64,000 bases of DNA from Basidiobolus meristosporus CBS 931.73 (GCA_002104905.1 MCFE01000012.1:124001-188000); one strand, 5' to 3'; positions 1 through 13,041 are shown, counted from the first letter of the stretch. Program-made: numbers and translations. Notes: generated by a model from the letters alone, not told the origin.

Positions 1-981
1 TATTTCTTTATTAGCATTGTCATCCATTCATCCTTTTAAGACCTGATCACCCGCTGTAGAATTTCTAATCCTCGTTGTGTAAATGTATAAAATCCCTATC
101 CTTCATGATTTCAACAGGCGAATTCAAAGGAAGTCACACGTACATAAAAGAGATGACAAGCTAACCGACCTGATTCTGATTTGGGGACGTGAAACCATTG
201 CTTAAGTTATACATTGGAACCGTCATGCCCAGATCAATCGATCAATATTATAATTTCGATTCCTGCCACCCGTTATCTTTTGGCATAAAACCGCGTTCTG
301 AAACAGCATATACAAGTTCGAGCCATATGAATTTTGAGCTATTGACGTCATATATCACATAAGCTGACTTGCAGGGCCAAGATGGAAATCAGGGTTTTAC
401 ACCTGATATCTAGTGTGACATGTCTATTGTGTTCGCCTGGTTATGAACATACTTGGGGCGAAGAACGGGCCAAGCCTTAACTGTGAACTGACCTGGGTCT
501 ACCAAATGGCATATCAAACTGGGTAGATTAACTATACTAGAAGTAAATAGTCTCATTGTTGTATCTGGTGAGTATGCAATCTGGAAAATTCAAGTAGCTT
601 ATCCCCAACGTTAGCAAGAATTACCCGAAAAACACTTGCATTACACAGCTTGTACGAATACTAAAAAACGTGCCGACTACTGCGCTTGAATGAAACCGCT
701 CTGGACGCTTGTCACCCACCCACAAGCACCCCAACCAACTCTATTCAAGCCCTGGTATAGACGAACCAAATTTCAAATGTTTACAAGGAAACCCCCATAG
801 CTTGGCTCAACTGTGTTGATGTAACGTAGCCGATTAGCGGCACTCAAGACCTGATTTAAGAAATGAAAATCTCATATGCTACACTTACATATAAGGGTTT
901 AGCAAATTGTTTTATATTGTTTACACTTGGATTGATGAAGATAGGATTACATTAATTAGGGTGCACCTTGTCATGCTTGTC
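1..981. other. No gene recognised; 3' flank of proteasome gene
   Basis: No open frame of useful length and no RNA gene was recognised on either strand. The right part is the 3' flank of the minus-strand proteasome gene, whose stop codon is at 982-984. Base composition is like the neighbouring gene-bearing DNA, with CpG present. Confidence 0.5.
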
Positions 982-1953
982 TTAAGCAATATTGGCCAAG
1001 TAATCCTTCACCTCACTAACTGTCAACTTTCTGAATTTGCGATGTTCCTCTGAATCACCGCCACCTATGACGCCGATTTCAATAGAATGCTCAGTCATCT
1101 CTCCTTCATAACCTTCCTTGAGAGTAAGGATCGCGGTATGGATCGCATCATCCAATTCCATTTCCTCATTGTACCTAAGAATATTTGATTATTAATTTGG
1201 TCACAGGTAAATTCACGAGAGGGTCGTACCGCTTTTCAAGGAAAGTTTTGGCGTTGATCATGTTCTTCCCAATAGCAGTAGCCTTCCACGCCCAGTAAGA
1301 GCCGGAGGGATCGACCTGATAGAGGGAAGGTCCATTCTCATCGTAACCGGCGACCAAAAGAGAGACACCAAATGGACGTACACCACTAGAAACTTGGCGT
1401 GAATACGAAAGTAGAAGGGGTTATCATACAGAGAATGGGCACCAACCCTCTTTGGGTGAATTCTTGCATCACGCTAGCTACATCTTTCACTAACATAGTG
1501 TTGGGAGGATCTTCCTGATAGACTCGGCGATAAATTTGCGCACTTTTTCTAGCTTTGTTGACCAATACTCTGGCATCGGGACCCATCCCAGAGTACACTA
1601 GGCCAACATTTGGGCAGATGGTCGAGATCTTTTCTACTGTGGTGGAATCGATGAGAGGGGAGGCTGTTTTCTTCTCAGTGGCGATGACGATTCCGTTTGC
1701 AGCTAATTACCAACGAACAGTTTAAGAAAAAAAGCTTCAGCAAAGAGTTTTAAGTTCACCTAAACCACTGCCCTTCTCCTACCGCCAACACAAAAGAGAG
1801 GCGTGACATAATCGACGAACCAGGAACCAGTTGCTTACCTTTAATTCCAATGCTGGTGACTCCCTGTGCAACAGCGTTGAGCGCGTACTCAATCTGGACA
1901 AGTTTTCCAGAAGGAGAGAAAGTGGTGAGGGAGAAACTGTAGCGATCCGACAT
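982..1953 (-). CDS. 20S proteasome subunit alpha-2 (PSMA2/Pre8 type)
   Basis: This gene encodes a structural alpha-ring subunit of the 20S proteasome. It gates and docks the chamber and is not catalytic. Four exons read on the minus strand: 1953-1839, 1702-1447, 1385-1230 and 1174-982. The introns (136, 61 and 55 bases) all have GT..AG ends. The spliced length is 720 bases, giving 239 residues, close to the usual 230-250. The N-terminus carries the alpha-subunit signature [20 protein letters not shown], followed by [44 protein letters not shown] and a C-terminal [12 protein letters not shown], all diagnostic of the alpha-2 paralogue. The ATG at 1953 was chosen because it places this signature at the very start, as in the family. 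Every exon junction restores frame and family residues, so the model is firm. Confidence 0.96.
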
Positions 1954-2507
1954 TATCTAATGGTAAACTCAAACTACCAAGTATCAACTAGAACGAGTAT
2001 ATTATTATTCCTTGAATTACGGAAATTCTTGCTATGCATTACGAAAATGATTACGTCTTACCCTAGTAGCCCCCTGTACTGCTTAAGTATTTTTTTACCA
2101 AAGTCTGATTTCACGTAATACTCAACCATGGGTTTAATCAGTCTACATAATTATAAACCAACAATGGATACGCGCTTTCGAAATGAACCTACCACGAAAC
2201 CGGCCAGCTGCCCACTAACTTGCGCGGCTCCACATGCAAGATTCCTCATTACGTTGGTGTGTACTAGATAGTTAACTGCATAATACATCCATACTGTGTA
2301 TGCAAAGACGGCTTGTATGAATCTGACATGGATATTTCTAGCAATATTGATGGCTTGGTATTGAAGTATTTTAATGATGAGCTCTAGGATCCAGTAGTGT
2401 TACAAAAAACTATAAAATTAGGCCGACTTAAGGTATTTTCATCGAAAACAATGGTGGCAACGAGCAGAAAAATGCCAGTTATCTCCTCAAATAACAATGC
2501 AAGAATG

Positions 2508-3561
2508 TTAAACTTTTTCGTAGCCATCCTTGGATCTGTTAGCTTCTTCTTGCTTGGACTCCAGATCTTTGATGTAAGTGTAGAAGCAGCTACCGGCCAA
2601 AATTAAAGTGATTCCAGAGACACGTGAACCGGTTAGAATGTCTCCAAAGCAGTAAACTGCCAAAATGGTTTGAAGAACACCACGGACTGCCGAGGAAATC
2701 ATGTGAGTGACCGGCGAAGTAACTTTGATCTGTAGAAAACCTGCAATGTTAATTAGGAATCCGAAGAACCCGGTAACCAAGGCGCCAATGATGAAAGTAC
2801 GGATATGAACAGTATTCTCTTCCGAGCCGAACAAAGCGTATAGTCCTTGAACCTCGCTGTTAAGGAAGATGACTGGAACCAGAGCGAACGCAGAGAGGAT
2901 ATTATTATAATACACAAGCTCCATGGTATTATTATTTACCACTTCCAAGGACTTCTTAATAACGATGGCGTGTGTGGCAGTTGTAACACTTGAGATAACT
3001 CCAAATAAGATGCCAGTCAATGACACATTGAAAACGACCATTTCGCCAGCCACTCCGACGAAGAATCCACTGCATACGATAGCACAGGCCAAAATCACCA
3101 TCAAAGACGACTTCTTCTTGAGAACAACCCAGCTCAAGACCACGGTAAATGGCAACACCAAAGCGCGCGCAACTTGGTAAAAAGAAGCATCAAGGTATTG
3201 TAAGCACAGGGTATTAAATGTAAGTCCAATAACGTTGATGGTGATCAAAGGCGCAAGCGCAACGCAGGTTTTCAGATTCAGCTTGGGAATGACGAACAGA
3301 TTGAAGAGACTGCTCAAGTGGAAGAAAATCACCGCCAGTGCGATTTGAGCCCACAAGAATGTAACGGGAACGGAGACTGCATTTAGTACCCACTATGATC
3401 AATTAAACGGTTAGAACCAAGGTAGTTTTGATAGCAGGCACTTCGAAGAATACCTTATTCGCCATAACCATCACCAGGGCGGTTACTATGTAGAAGGATA
3501 CAGAAAAAGCGACCAGCTTACGGTCGCCATTTTCGGGAGCTTTGGTACCGTCGGTAGTCAT
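2508..3561 (-). CDS. Nucleotide-sugar transporter, SLC35C/GDP-fucose transporter-like
   Basis: This is a multi-spanning Golgi or ER antiporter of the drug/metabolite (TPT/EamA) superfamily, which exchanges a nucleotide sugar for the nucleoside monophosphate. Two exons read on the minus strand, 3561-3454 and 3392-2508, with a 61-base GT..AG intron. Joining them gives the motif NKWVLNAVSVPVTFLW typical of the family. The spliced protein has 330 residues, the usual length, with about ten hydrophobic segments. Family landmarks are FNTLCLQYLDASFYQVARAL, then ELVYYNN, then a conserved LQIKVTSPVTHMISSAVRG near residues 255-275. The short polar tail (KQEEANRSKDGYEKV) would face the cytosol. Resemblance is closest to the GDP-fucose (SLC35C1) branch. 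The actual substrate in this organism is inferred, not shown. Confidence 0.88.
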
Positions 3562-3802
3562 TAATGAATAAGATGGAGACAATAAAGGGAAGTTACCAAG
3601 CGTACGCAAAAATAACTACATCCGAGAAGCTATAGCGCTAGTATTTATGTTGAAACTGATAGGCTAATCAATAAATTAATTATATTCCCAGTAGGCGTAA
3701 GAGATCAAAACGTGGGACGCTAAAATCATTACACCATATATATCTAGTACTTAAATTATCATTTGTTACCTGATGCCCCTCGCAAAAATAGATTTGCCCC
3801 AT

Positions 3803-4417
3803 TCAACAGAGATATGAATATTTTTGGATAGCCCTACACAGTATCACCGCCAAATCGCGAGCGTATGGCCCACCCATTGGCTGTGCCTTAGCAATCACTA
3901 CATTAGGTACGATAAGAGTGGAAGCATCGATGCCAGTAAATAAGTAATTGGGCACAATCGAATATGTGCGCGATAAGATCGATAAGGTCATAATTGTGGT
4001 ACCAGGGAAACGTACTTCAAACACACTCATTGCCATAGGTTGAGGCTGTAGAGCCTGCTAATGTGAAGCGACCAACTCACTATCTTCTAGCCAACACAAT
4101 AGGCGTAGCGGCGATTAGTTTTGACGCCAGAATATGATATTCCCTCTGGGTGGATGGTGTCATGGTCAGCGTAAACGTAGCGCATACCCAAAGCAAAATG
4201 ACGGTCTCGTTTACCAATCCTCAGTCCCCGGTATGTAAGACAGATTTTATTGCCAGTGTGTCACAAATAACCGATCAGGATCTTTGGCTACATTTTCATT
4301 TATTTCTCATACCAGCCTATCTTGTGTGTTCACTGACTTGTTTCCCGGATGACGGTCCAAACCAGGTTGGAATCTACTACAGCCCCAGGCACTACACCCA
4401 TTTCCAGTTTAAGTGAC
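3803..4417 (-). other. Possible small multi-exon gene or fragment, unrecognised
   Basis: Several minus-strand open stretches follow each other here. One begins with an ATG at about 4417 (MSLKLEMGVVPG), one lies at about 4110-4220 and is hydrophobic (ETVILLWVCATFTLTM), and one has an ATG at 4036 and runs to 3803 (MAMSVFEVRFPGTTIMTLSI). The hydrophobic content suggests a small membrane protein, and GT and AG dinucleotides that could join the pieces are present. I could not build an unambiguous spliced frame and recognise no family. It may be a lineage-specific gene or a remnant. Confidence 0.25.
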
Positions 4418-4762
4418 ATGTACACTAAGGCATACTCGATCTTGGATCTGGTTTAGGGTTGGTTGAGTCACTAGAGGAATCACGGGGACTCAACATGATA
4501 TCATTGGACTATTCTTGATGACAATACAGATGGTGGATGTATCTTTGATGGTTAATATAAGCACACAATGTCTGATTAAAAAATCATACCTTATGGAGTC
4601 GATTTATCGACGGTGTGGTGCGTTTACAGGCACTTTGTGCTCTATGCTTAAAATTAATTTTTATGATATGCTGAAAACAAAGTAGCAATCATTGATTATT
4701 ATGGATTGACTAGAAAAATAGCTTATTTGGTTTCTACAGGCGTATTACATAGAGACTTCAAC

Positions 4763-6721
4763 ATGGAGTTTTCTGTAGCAACTGCATCCAACGACACGGA
4801 GGCTGCTTCTTTCTCTCAACAGGAGGGAAATGGTGTAGTTGTTGAAGATCAGGCGATTGAAGAGGAATCTGTACCGATGGAATATAGCAGTGTTGAAATC
4901 GCCTCAACCGAGCAAAAGGATGCAATTGCATCAGAAGAGCAATATTACCACCAACCTTACCAATTAATAGATTACGACTTCAGCCAAAAATGTGTCTGCG
5001 TTGGCCAAACAAGCGATTTCCCTCACGAGACACCTACCTTCGAAAGGAATCAATCCAATTTCTTCAAGAGCGCCAAATGGTAAACAAAACATTGCTGCCT
5101 GGGAACGCGTTTTATAGAATAACGAAGTTTCCATGCAGGTCTCCCGACGGAAGCTGCTTGCTCACCAGCACTAATGATGACGTGATCCGTCTCCTGGAAC
5201 TGTATCCTTTTTGAATATGCATATGGGGCTTTGTAATATCTCACAGCTTTGCTGGTAGTACATTCTTTGACTCTAATTCAAGCCCTACAGACATCATGGA
5301 GGTTACGGAAGGTATGATATCTGATTGAAGCTATCCATTATTGCATGTATTTAACCGCTTCCGATATACAGCAACCGGGCTGAAGTCGCTTCTTCAGGTG
5401 GCAGAAGCGGAGACCATCTACGATGTTTCCTGGTACCCGTTAATGAACGTTCAAGGTAGAGAGGATCACGATTTCATCCATATGTTCAGTAGGTAACCGA
5501 CTTCGTGTGGTTAGATCCAGCCACCTGTTGTTTTGTCACCTCTTGTCGTGATCACCCGGTTCATCTATGGGACGCTTTTTCTGGACAGGTAGGGTGATAT
5601 AAATTTGGCCTCATCAGGACATGTCTTAGCTAAAGCTTCCTCAAGCTACGCGGATCTTATAGTGTTATTGACCATCGGGAGCAGATGATCGGCTCGAATT
5701 CTCTTTGCTTCAATCTAGACGGCACCAAGTAAGGATCAATTGTTGGAACAGTCTAGAGCGTTACAGCTTTAACGGATGTTTTCAAGGCTTTACTGTGGTT
5801 TCAACAACGCAATCCACATCTTTGATACAGCTCGACCTGGCCGTGATTGCTCCAAAATAGCCACTACACCCTCTCGTAAAAGTAGAAAGGGCCAGAAAGG
5901 TTGGTAGATTTGACTTGATTGTTTTTCGGAATCCAAACTAAACGGCGACGAACTCCAGGCGTCATCTCTTGCATCTCGTTCAATCCGGATCGCTCTGGTC
6001 TGTACGCCGCAGGATCCTACTCTAAAACCGTCGGGCTGTATGCTGAGAATGACAATAAGCTGCTCTCTTTACTAAAGGGTCCGCAAGGTGGCCTGACACA
6101 GGTTTGTTACCGATGTAACTACTTGAGGCTCATGGTGGCTTACCTCACTCACGCTTAGGTTCAATTCTCTCCCGACGGAAGATACTTGTATTCTGTATCA
6201 AGGAAGGAGGATGAAATTTATTGTTGGGATATTCGAGATACTGGTGAGGTGCTATTCACCTTGAAGCGCTATGGCGATACGAATCAGAGGATATCGTTCG
6301 ATGTAGATTTAAGCGGGCGCTTCTTGCTAACTGGTGACCAAGTAAGATGCGGAACTATTCTGATACTAATATCCTGTGGATAATCTAACCCTGAATATAC
6401 AGAATGGCATGTTAAGCACGTATAGCGTAAACCCATCATCCTCCCAGGCGGAGCTTGTCTTGTCTTTGCCTGCCCATGAAGGTACATCCTTCCCGTTTCC
6501 AATATTGTATTCTCAGTAGGTTCTGACCCTGTTCAAATCTAGACCTCATCTCCGCGGCATCTTTCCATCCCACTCTTCCTCTCCTTCTAACTTGCTCTGG
6601 CCAACGGAAGTTCCAGATCAGTGAAGACGACGAAGAACTAACGATCGACAACTCCTTGAAAATATGGAAAGTCCCTGCAAGTTACAATTGGTACCTTGAT
6701 GGCAGTATTTACAACCCATAG
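4763..6721 (+). CDS. WD40 protein of the TCAB1/WDR79 (Swt21-like) family
   Basis: This is a beta-propeller protein of the family that in animals binds CAB-box small RNAs and telomerase RNA in Cajal bodies; the yeast relative Swt21 associates with spliceosomal RNPs. Eleven exons were joined by eye: 4763-5079, 5139-5201, 5247-5311, 5372-5455, 5515-5588, 5646-5728, 5787-5899, 5959-6101, 6159-6341, 6403-6481 and 6543-6721. All introns are 45-61 bases with GT..AG ends. The coding length is 1383 bases, giving 460 residues. An acidic N-terminus (about residues 1-80) precedes the propeller. Diagnostic strings are FFKSAKWSPDGSCLLTS, DPATCCFVTSCRDHPVHLW, FDTARPGRDC, GVISCISFNPD, VQFSPDGRYLYSVSRKEDE, NQRISFDVDLSGRFLLTG and SFHPTLPLLLTCSGQRKF. 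An AG acceptor at 4739-4740 suggests a 5'UTR intron. RNA binding is known for the family and inferred here. Confidence 0.92.
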
Positions 6722-7103
6722 CGCCTCCTCTTTCCGCGGCCATTCTCGCCTTTCCTCTATTGCAACTCCACGACCCAATCCCATGAATTAAACACATCGA
6801 TGTTCAAGTCAATTTATAGAGCACGAGGGTGTGTATAGACTCTGAACACATACATAGAATTTCCCTTTATGGCTCACAAAATAAAGTTCTACATCAACGC
6901 TATATTATACGTCGATCCAGTAACCTACGTGGAGTCACAAAACTAGTCAAAAATAGGTATTTTGTGATCGAGAAATGGCATGGCAGTGGTGGGGGAAAGT
7001 CGCACAGACACGAAATATGCATCTCAGGAATCAACTAATGTGAGAGCAGTGGCATATCATCACAGCATCATGTGATTTGCAAATGGAGAGATCGTAGGAC
7101 TCA

Positions 7104-9112
7104 TTAGTTCTTATAGATAGGGTCTCGAGGATCCCAGCTGTCCCGATCACATACAATCAAGGGCTCGTATTGAATCTCGTCCCCAGAAGGATCAATACCC
7201 TGAATAGCACAGACTCGGATGGTGTACGATTTGAAGAAAAGCTTATACTTCAACACCCCACGAAAAGTCAGTTCGTACGGGTGCCGAAGGATTTGATACC
7301 TAAAACAACGGGTCAGTTTCTTCGAAAAGGAATCCAGAAGACAGCTACTGTACCATTTGTTTTCTGCTTCGTCTGTGACTTTTCCTGGGTTTCTAAGTCT
7401 TATCTGTGCAGTGACGTTGTTAGATGTTCCACTGATACCGTATCCAGGCCTAAATGTTATAGGTTCGTCGAGGTGGTCTAAATTTCCAAGGTATTCAGCC
7501 GGGCGAGTCCCTGGTACAATAATAGGTGGTTAAATTTCTGCTAAAGAGGATCCGAAACTTGCATTTCCAACCTCGCTTCTCCTGATACGATTGGTGAATG
7601 TCAGTTGTACGATCCTCGGTAGTGTTGCCTCGCTTTATTGGCGTAGCGAAGATGCCCACATCGACTGTTGAGATCTCCACAGCCCAGACGTTCCAGTTTT
7701 CACCTTTGAGATGGGCATCAAACACAAGCTCTTTTTCTGCAGCCAAGACATTCTTAACTGCCGTGAGAGTTACATTGGACAACGGTATGGTGGAAAAGGC
7801 ATACACGAAACAACACAAGACTCCAAGAAAAAGGAATGGTATAGTCCCAAAGAGAGGATATTTCTTTTGCTGACTTCTAGCCCGAAAAAACAGGCCAATT
7901 GTTAGAATACCGTGGGGCAATGTTATGTATCAATTCATGTGTGTACCTGCTCCGTCTTCTTCTGGCTTCGGAGGGGTTCATCTTCCAGAACAGAGGCAAC
8001 GTCTCCTCGGCCTCGGATTGGTTTCTTCCGCTTTGTTGTATGGGTGGTACATATCCTTTGGCTCTGCGAGAATTTTTGCCAGGAGTGATGCTTTTGGGCC
8101 GATGAACTGGTGAGCTAGGTAGAGACTTGGCTCGCTGCCCGGAGCTTTTCCATTTCGCAGAAAAATAGCCGTCCTCGCCTTCCGATTCTAGACTGGATCC
8201 TGAATCATAAAATTGGTTGGAACCCCCTCCTCTATCATATTCCCCAGCCCTGTAATACTCCGCATCTGAAACAAGAGGGGAGGCGTTTTGAGAGGGAACA
8301 GGGGTGTTGGGGGAAAATAGAGGCGATTCAACTGATTTACGGTCCAGCTTGTCACCTAGATACCCACTTTTTTGATTGGCAAGGCGATTGTGATTGCGGT
8401 GCTTTGGATAAACAAACTCCTCATCAGACGCATCTATATAATCGATATTCAGACCTCATCTAAGCATTCAGGGATCATAACTAATCTCGGCAAGTTACCT
8501 CCTACATCACTGACATACGCGCTCATCCGTGCCCCTAAGTTGCCAGGGAATAGAGCTGACCTGCGATCGTTGGTGTTCAGGGGCTGACGCTGCTTTTTTT
8601 TCCCGCGGGCCTTCGGATTCATGGACCCAGAGCCATCCTGCTAAATAATGTCTGCGAGTCAGATGCAGTGGGTGATAATACTTCAGTGGGACTCTTACGA
8701 CTGGAGCTTTTTTACTTCGCAGAGAACCTCGCATATTCCCGTCCGAATTGTCAACTCTCTCGATGATTAACTCACGTGGCTGTAGAGCATTGACAGAGGG
8801 TTTGGCCTTGACTGTGCTTTTCTTCTCCCCAGCTGGAGGCTCACTAAATATTCGTGTTTTAGTCGTGGCTTTATCTTCGTAGGAGTTTGCTAAGCTCTCG
8901 ATATCACTGTTTGGGCTTTGCTTAGTATTTGCATTCAAGTGCTTGGGTTGGGCAGACTTGACGGAAGGAGCTCTAAATTTGGATTAGCGTCGACCCAAGT
9001 AAAGTGCGAGGAGCATATACTTCAAGAACCTTTTGGTGTTCTTAGAATGCAAGAAGAGTGCAGCCTGCTCATCTAGTTCATGGTCATCGAGATCAGTGAG
9101 TCGATTTAACAT
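7104..9112 (-). CDS. Vac7-like vacuolar segregation protein
   Basis: Vac7 proteins sit in the fungal vacuole membrane and activate the Fab1 lipid kinase that makes PI(3,5)P2. Seven exons read on the minus strand: 9112-9030, 8972-8699, 8637-8499, 8433-7947, 7876-7572, 7510-7354 and 7299-7104. Introns are 54-70 bases, all GT..AG, and the total of 1641 bases gives 546 residues. Residues 1-325 are polar and probably disordered, with the family marker ASDEEFVYPK and SEGEDGYFS. After an arginine-rich stop-transfer stretch (ARRRRSRSQQKK) comes one membrane segment, about residues 335-355. The C-terminal part is a LEA-2-like domain with NVTLTAVKNVLAAEKELVFD, GTRPAEYLGNLDHLDEPITF and ILRHPYELTFRGVLKYKLFF, plus N-glycosylation motifs. 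The start is the first in-frame ATG after a stop; an extra upstream exon is possible. Confidence 0.85.
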
Positions 9113-9169
9113 TAGGGGGATATCTCGTATATCGTCGGGAGTCTTTCAATTACTCGAGGTAAAAGAGCT

Positions 9170-11150
9170 ATGAGTTATTCGAGACAAGATAATGGAGAAG
9201 AATAGGTTGCTTGAAAAGTTTCGATTCTGTGCTGGTAGTTATAGCGTAGCAACTATCCCAAGTATCTCAAGTGTATTGGTAGAATAAAAACCACCTTGGT
9301 AAGCACAGAAACAGATTAAGCTACATATATACAGACGTTCATTCAGAGGAAATAGCTCTGCTGATCCAAATCGCCTTACTAAGATCTCATTTTAGATCAC
9401 ATTACATTTGATTTAGTTACATTATCAAGTATGCTACATACATTAGAATGCAAGACAATGGATTATGGCAGTCACCTTGCCATTTAAGTCGGATTTCATT
9501 TATTTATTGATTAATCATTCCGTAGAAGCGATTGGAAAGGGAGCAAGACAGGAGATGACATGGCTTTGTGGCTAATAAATTAGGTATGCTGAATGACTGG
9601 CTGCTCAGTGACAATAGCATCATGCAGCCAATACCAATCCACCAACCTCGTAACCACAATTACGATGTGTTCACTGCTTGACCTCGCTGAATGGAGCAAC
9701 CCCAATTAACAGCCAGCCACAGTTACCGCGAAGGGAATTTATACCACCATTCACTTGTTGGATCTCCTCATTAGTACAAGTACCTAGAGGTACAGCGCCG
9801 TATTTGAATCTGCAGAGAGCCAGGGAAATTGGTGAAGCTCCTGATGTCTGTGGAAGAGTCGACAAAATTCAGATGAAAACTCTCAGCATTTCGGAGGAAC
9901 CCCCCTATGCTGGCAACCGTTTCCCGTTTAGAAACCGCCAAACAAATTGAATCCTCCTCAATTTGGAGGAAGCATAGTGGCAACGAACCAGTATGGGCAG
10001 GCGATGGTTACAGGACACGAATGAAAGTGACACTCGAGGCTTGAAGAAGCCAGATAAAATCTTGAACTACTTCAAAACGTGTATCCCTACAGGAAAGAGA
10101 GTTACCCTGTTACTAACACCACCATGGATCGCTCATTCCTTCTATCTAAATGTGATACTATAATTATATATTTCTCAAGCGATTATCAGCCGATAGAGTG
10201 TTATGGAACATGACGTAAACACCGATAGATTCCGGAATGAAGTTTGGGGTCCTCATACAAATATACCCTATATAGTTTCCAGGGTAGCTTTAGAATCATG
10301 GTAGATAGCATATATGGAAAATCCCTTGTGCTGCTTGGAGTGCACTTGTGAACTAGGGGCGCAATGTTGGATTATTGCCAGCCTACGACTTGGGTGCAGT
10401 TTAATTAATGCAGCCCTCTAAGCACGGATCGTCTCGCAGCATTTGGCAAATTATCCTGCTGCAATCACTACTATTGTTGAGAAACGAGTTATTACTGATC
10501 CATGCCATGCTGTATTTGTGCGAGGTGGCTTTAAACAATGGGATTGATCCTAGTGCTCACCATGCGCCATACCGCAAGTATATCCTGTATTCCATGATGT
10601 AATAGTACCGAGGTTGGGCCTCTCGTTATTTTCGTGATGGTCCTAACGATGATCATGAGAAAGGTGTCCTCGGTGTTGGCAGCATGTTGTTTGGGTGCTA
10701 TCAGCCTTCCAAGATTCACAATCGCATTATAGGTTACGGACCGATACAACCAGATAGAGCGCTGACATGCTAGGCTCCAAGTATCCGAAAAGGGTTGCTA
10801 TGTTTGGTAAATAAAAGAATTTATTTCCAACATCCAATGGAAATCTATACTAGAAATGGAAAGTGGAACAAATCGTATCGCCTTAAACAACCATATCGCT
10901 AGAAGGATTGACTAGTCAAAAGAGTTACTCAAATTGGGATGAAGAGCAGCTGTAACGATTCTTCAACAGGGCGAACGCTTTTCCATTATTTACAATACAC
11001 ATTGTACATACGTAATAATAACTTCGATTGTTCGAAATGACGACTACTTGTCCCTGACTATTTACAGCATTAACATAAGGCCAAAGGGAGAGTTACTTGA
11101 AAAAATCGGGTGGAAGTGTACGCTCTACTGCGATGGCTGTAAGTCGAGAC
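9170..11150. other. About 2 kb with no recognised gene
   Basis: Short open frames occur on both strands (for example 9671-9983 and 10531-10749), but neither strand stands out, their reading frames overlap, and none resembles a known family. No RNA gene was recognised. The stretch separates the divergent 5' end of the Vac7-like gene from the 3' end of the PWWP gene. A single-exon lineage-specific gene cannot be excluded. Confidence 0.4.
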
Positions 11151-12195
11151 TCATTTCTTTCGACGCATCATTGATCTGGTAATTCGTCCGTCTCCCGCTT
11201 TGTGAATGACAAGTTCCTTGGCGACTCGCCTTACTGCTCTTCTAATTTGCTTGTATTCCTTTCTTAGAGCTTTCATTTTTCGTACAATCTCTTTAACTGG
11301 TATGGGGTGGATATCTTCGGGTTGTGGTTTGCGGTCCTCCGTGGGCATGGTGTCTAACTTTTCGTCGGAAACAGTGACATCTTCAGACGTAGCACGTGAA
11401 GAAACAGGGGTGTTTTTCTTCGATCTGGCGCGTTGGCTTCGACTGTGCTTTCTTTTGTCGTGAGTCTGGGATTTCTGGGGGGTTGGCTTGGTTGCTTGGG
11501 TTGTTGGTGGTTGGTCGACGTTGTGGTCGATTCCAGACTCCGATTCATCATAAAGCACTCTTCTTCTCTTTTTGCTGGGCGTTTTTTGTTCCCGTAGATG
11601 CCTTTTCTGAGGGGCATGAGGTTTCGAGACGGTCTCTTTAGGCTTGTTCTTCTCCTGTTCAGTGGTCGAGCTGTCCACTTGCATTGCAATAGGTGGAACC
11701 TCTTTATCCTTTCCCCAGAGTTTCCACATGAATTTCTTGCCGAGTTCCCCGGTCTGTAGATAATTCATGGCTATTAAGACTCCAGGATCGGTCAAAAAAG
11801 CGCTACAGCGTGAAAACTCGTTCAAGGGATGGGTATCCGGTCTAAAAGGGGTTAGCTCGCAATCCTTACACACCGAGCTAGCATCATACAAACGGTTAAT
11901 AAATATGCGCTGATACACGAAAAGAATTCCCCCTACAATTTGTTGTCTTCAAAATATCGGACCAAGCATTCGTCTCGCTCTAGTTTTCGTGAAAGCATGC
12001 TACGGTCAATTTCTGTAGGTGGAACTATCTACAAACCACCAAGAACAATTGAGTATAGGGAGGGAGACAGCGACTCGTGTGCAGTTTTACCATTGCTGGC
12101 CACCAATAGTCCGCGCTCTCATCTAAGGGATCAACGAGCACCACTTCTCTTCCTTTGAAACGCGTGGGTGGTCTATTTTCGTCCTCCTTATGCAT
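11151..12195 (-). CDS. PWWP-domain protein with basic C-terminus
   Basis: PWWP domains read methylated histone tails and bind DNA, so a nuclear chromatin role is likely. Three exons read on the minus strand: 12195-12091, 12028-11937 and 11877-11151. The introns (62 and 59 bases) have GT..AG ends, and the sum of 924 bases gives 307 residues. The N-terminal domain (about residues 1-110) has VVLVDPLDESADYWWPAM, the PWWP core, then PPTEIDRSMLSRK, ECLVRYFEDNKFSV and a helix with FLTDPGVLIAMNYLQTG. The rest is low-complexity and charged, with a nuclear-localisation-like KKRRRV, many Ser/Pro/Lys, and a C-terminal basic helix (EIVRKMKALRKEYKQIRRAV) ending TRSMMRRKK. The start is the first in-frame ATG before the domain; a further 5' exon is possible. 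The exact biological role is unknown. Confidence 0.8.
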
Positions 12196-12264
12196 GGGCT
12201 CCGTCGAGAGCCTGGCTTGTACTCTTGTAGAAAAAACTAACCGTGAATAGGAGGTAAAAAACAA

Positions 12265-13041
12265 ATAGGCGGTAGGTGTGGTTATACTTTGTATCAGAGA
12301 TAGCCAAGCTTTGTAGCTCTCTATTTCTGGTATGCTTTATCTTGAACATTGTTGAGTCGTCTTCTTTCTTGCGAATTCTTGTGTTTGGTTTGCTACAATA
12401 CTTTTCACTTGGAAAGGTAGAGTCCGGAAGGAGTACCTATTTGTACATAGGGCGTTACAGCACCTGATTAGTCTCCAGTATACAAAGACCTGCATGACGA
12501 GAGAAAATATACCGATGATAACATATGTGCTTCCATACTCTTAACGATGTTATGAGGACTAGTACGGCAGCACTCCGGATTCCACACGGGATAAGTTACA
12601 ATACTTCAGTGACTAAGACTTTGTGGGTGGTAAGCCTATTGGGTTTCCAAATTCGTGAAGATAAAAGGTTCAGAGGTCGTGCTCCATGAAATATGCGTCT
12701 CCAGAGACAAACTTACGCTTTGAAGTAAAATCCGTGCAAATGAATTTTACGAAAGACATGCTGAGACCTGCCCAAGTATATATAGCTCTAGTTCGAACGT
12801 GGTGATGGCCAAATTCAAATAGGGCGATGATTGGTCAAGCCTAGTCAAATGTTTGATCCACCTTTGCCAGGTAAACTGACATATTCCAGTACAATTTACC
12901 AAATAGTTTATTATCAACATTGAGATCTTGTATTGGAGGTCTCGAGCATTATCGCAGTGTAAATATATAGGTAAATACCACTGGAATTAAAAATAAATTG
13001 GCCTATCATTCATTCATATATTAATGGAGATGATGAATTCG
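12265..13041. other. Intergenic, nothing recognised
   Basis: No coding frame, RNA gene or repeat copy found elsewhere in the window was recognised. This is the upstream side of the PWWP gene and may hold its promoter. Confidence 0.4.

Noticed and set aside
2397-2606. Plus-strand open frame
   Set aside because: It overlaps the 3' end of the firm minus-strand nucleotide-sugar transporter gene and has no family resemblance.
2923-3180. Plus-strand open frame of 85 codons
   Set aside because: It lies wholly antisense inside the transporter exon and is a shadow of it.
9671-9983. Overlapping frames on both strands, first considered as a small cysteine-containing secreted protein
   Set aside because: No signal peptide, the frame shifts in the middle, and no family match; I could not choose a strand.
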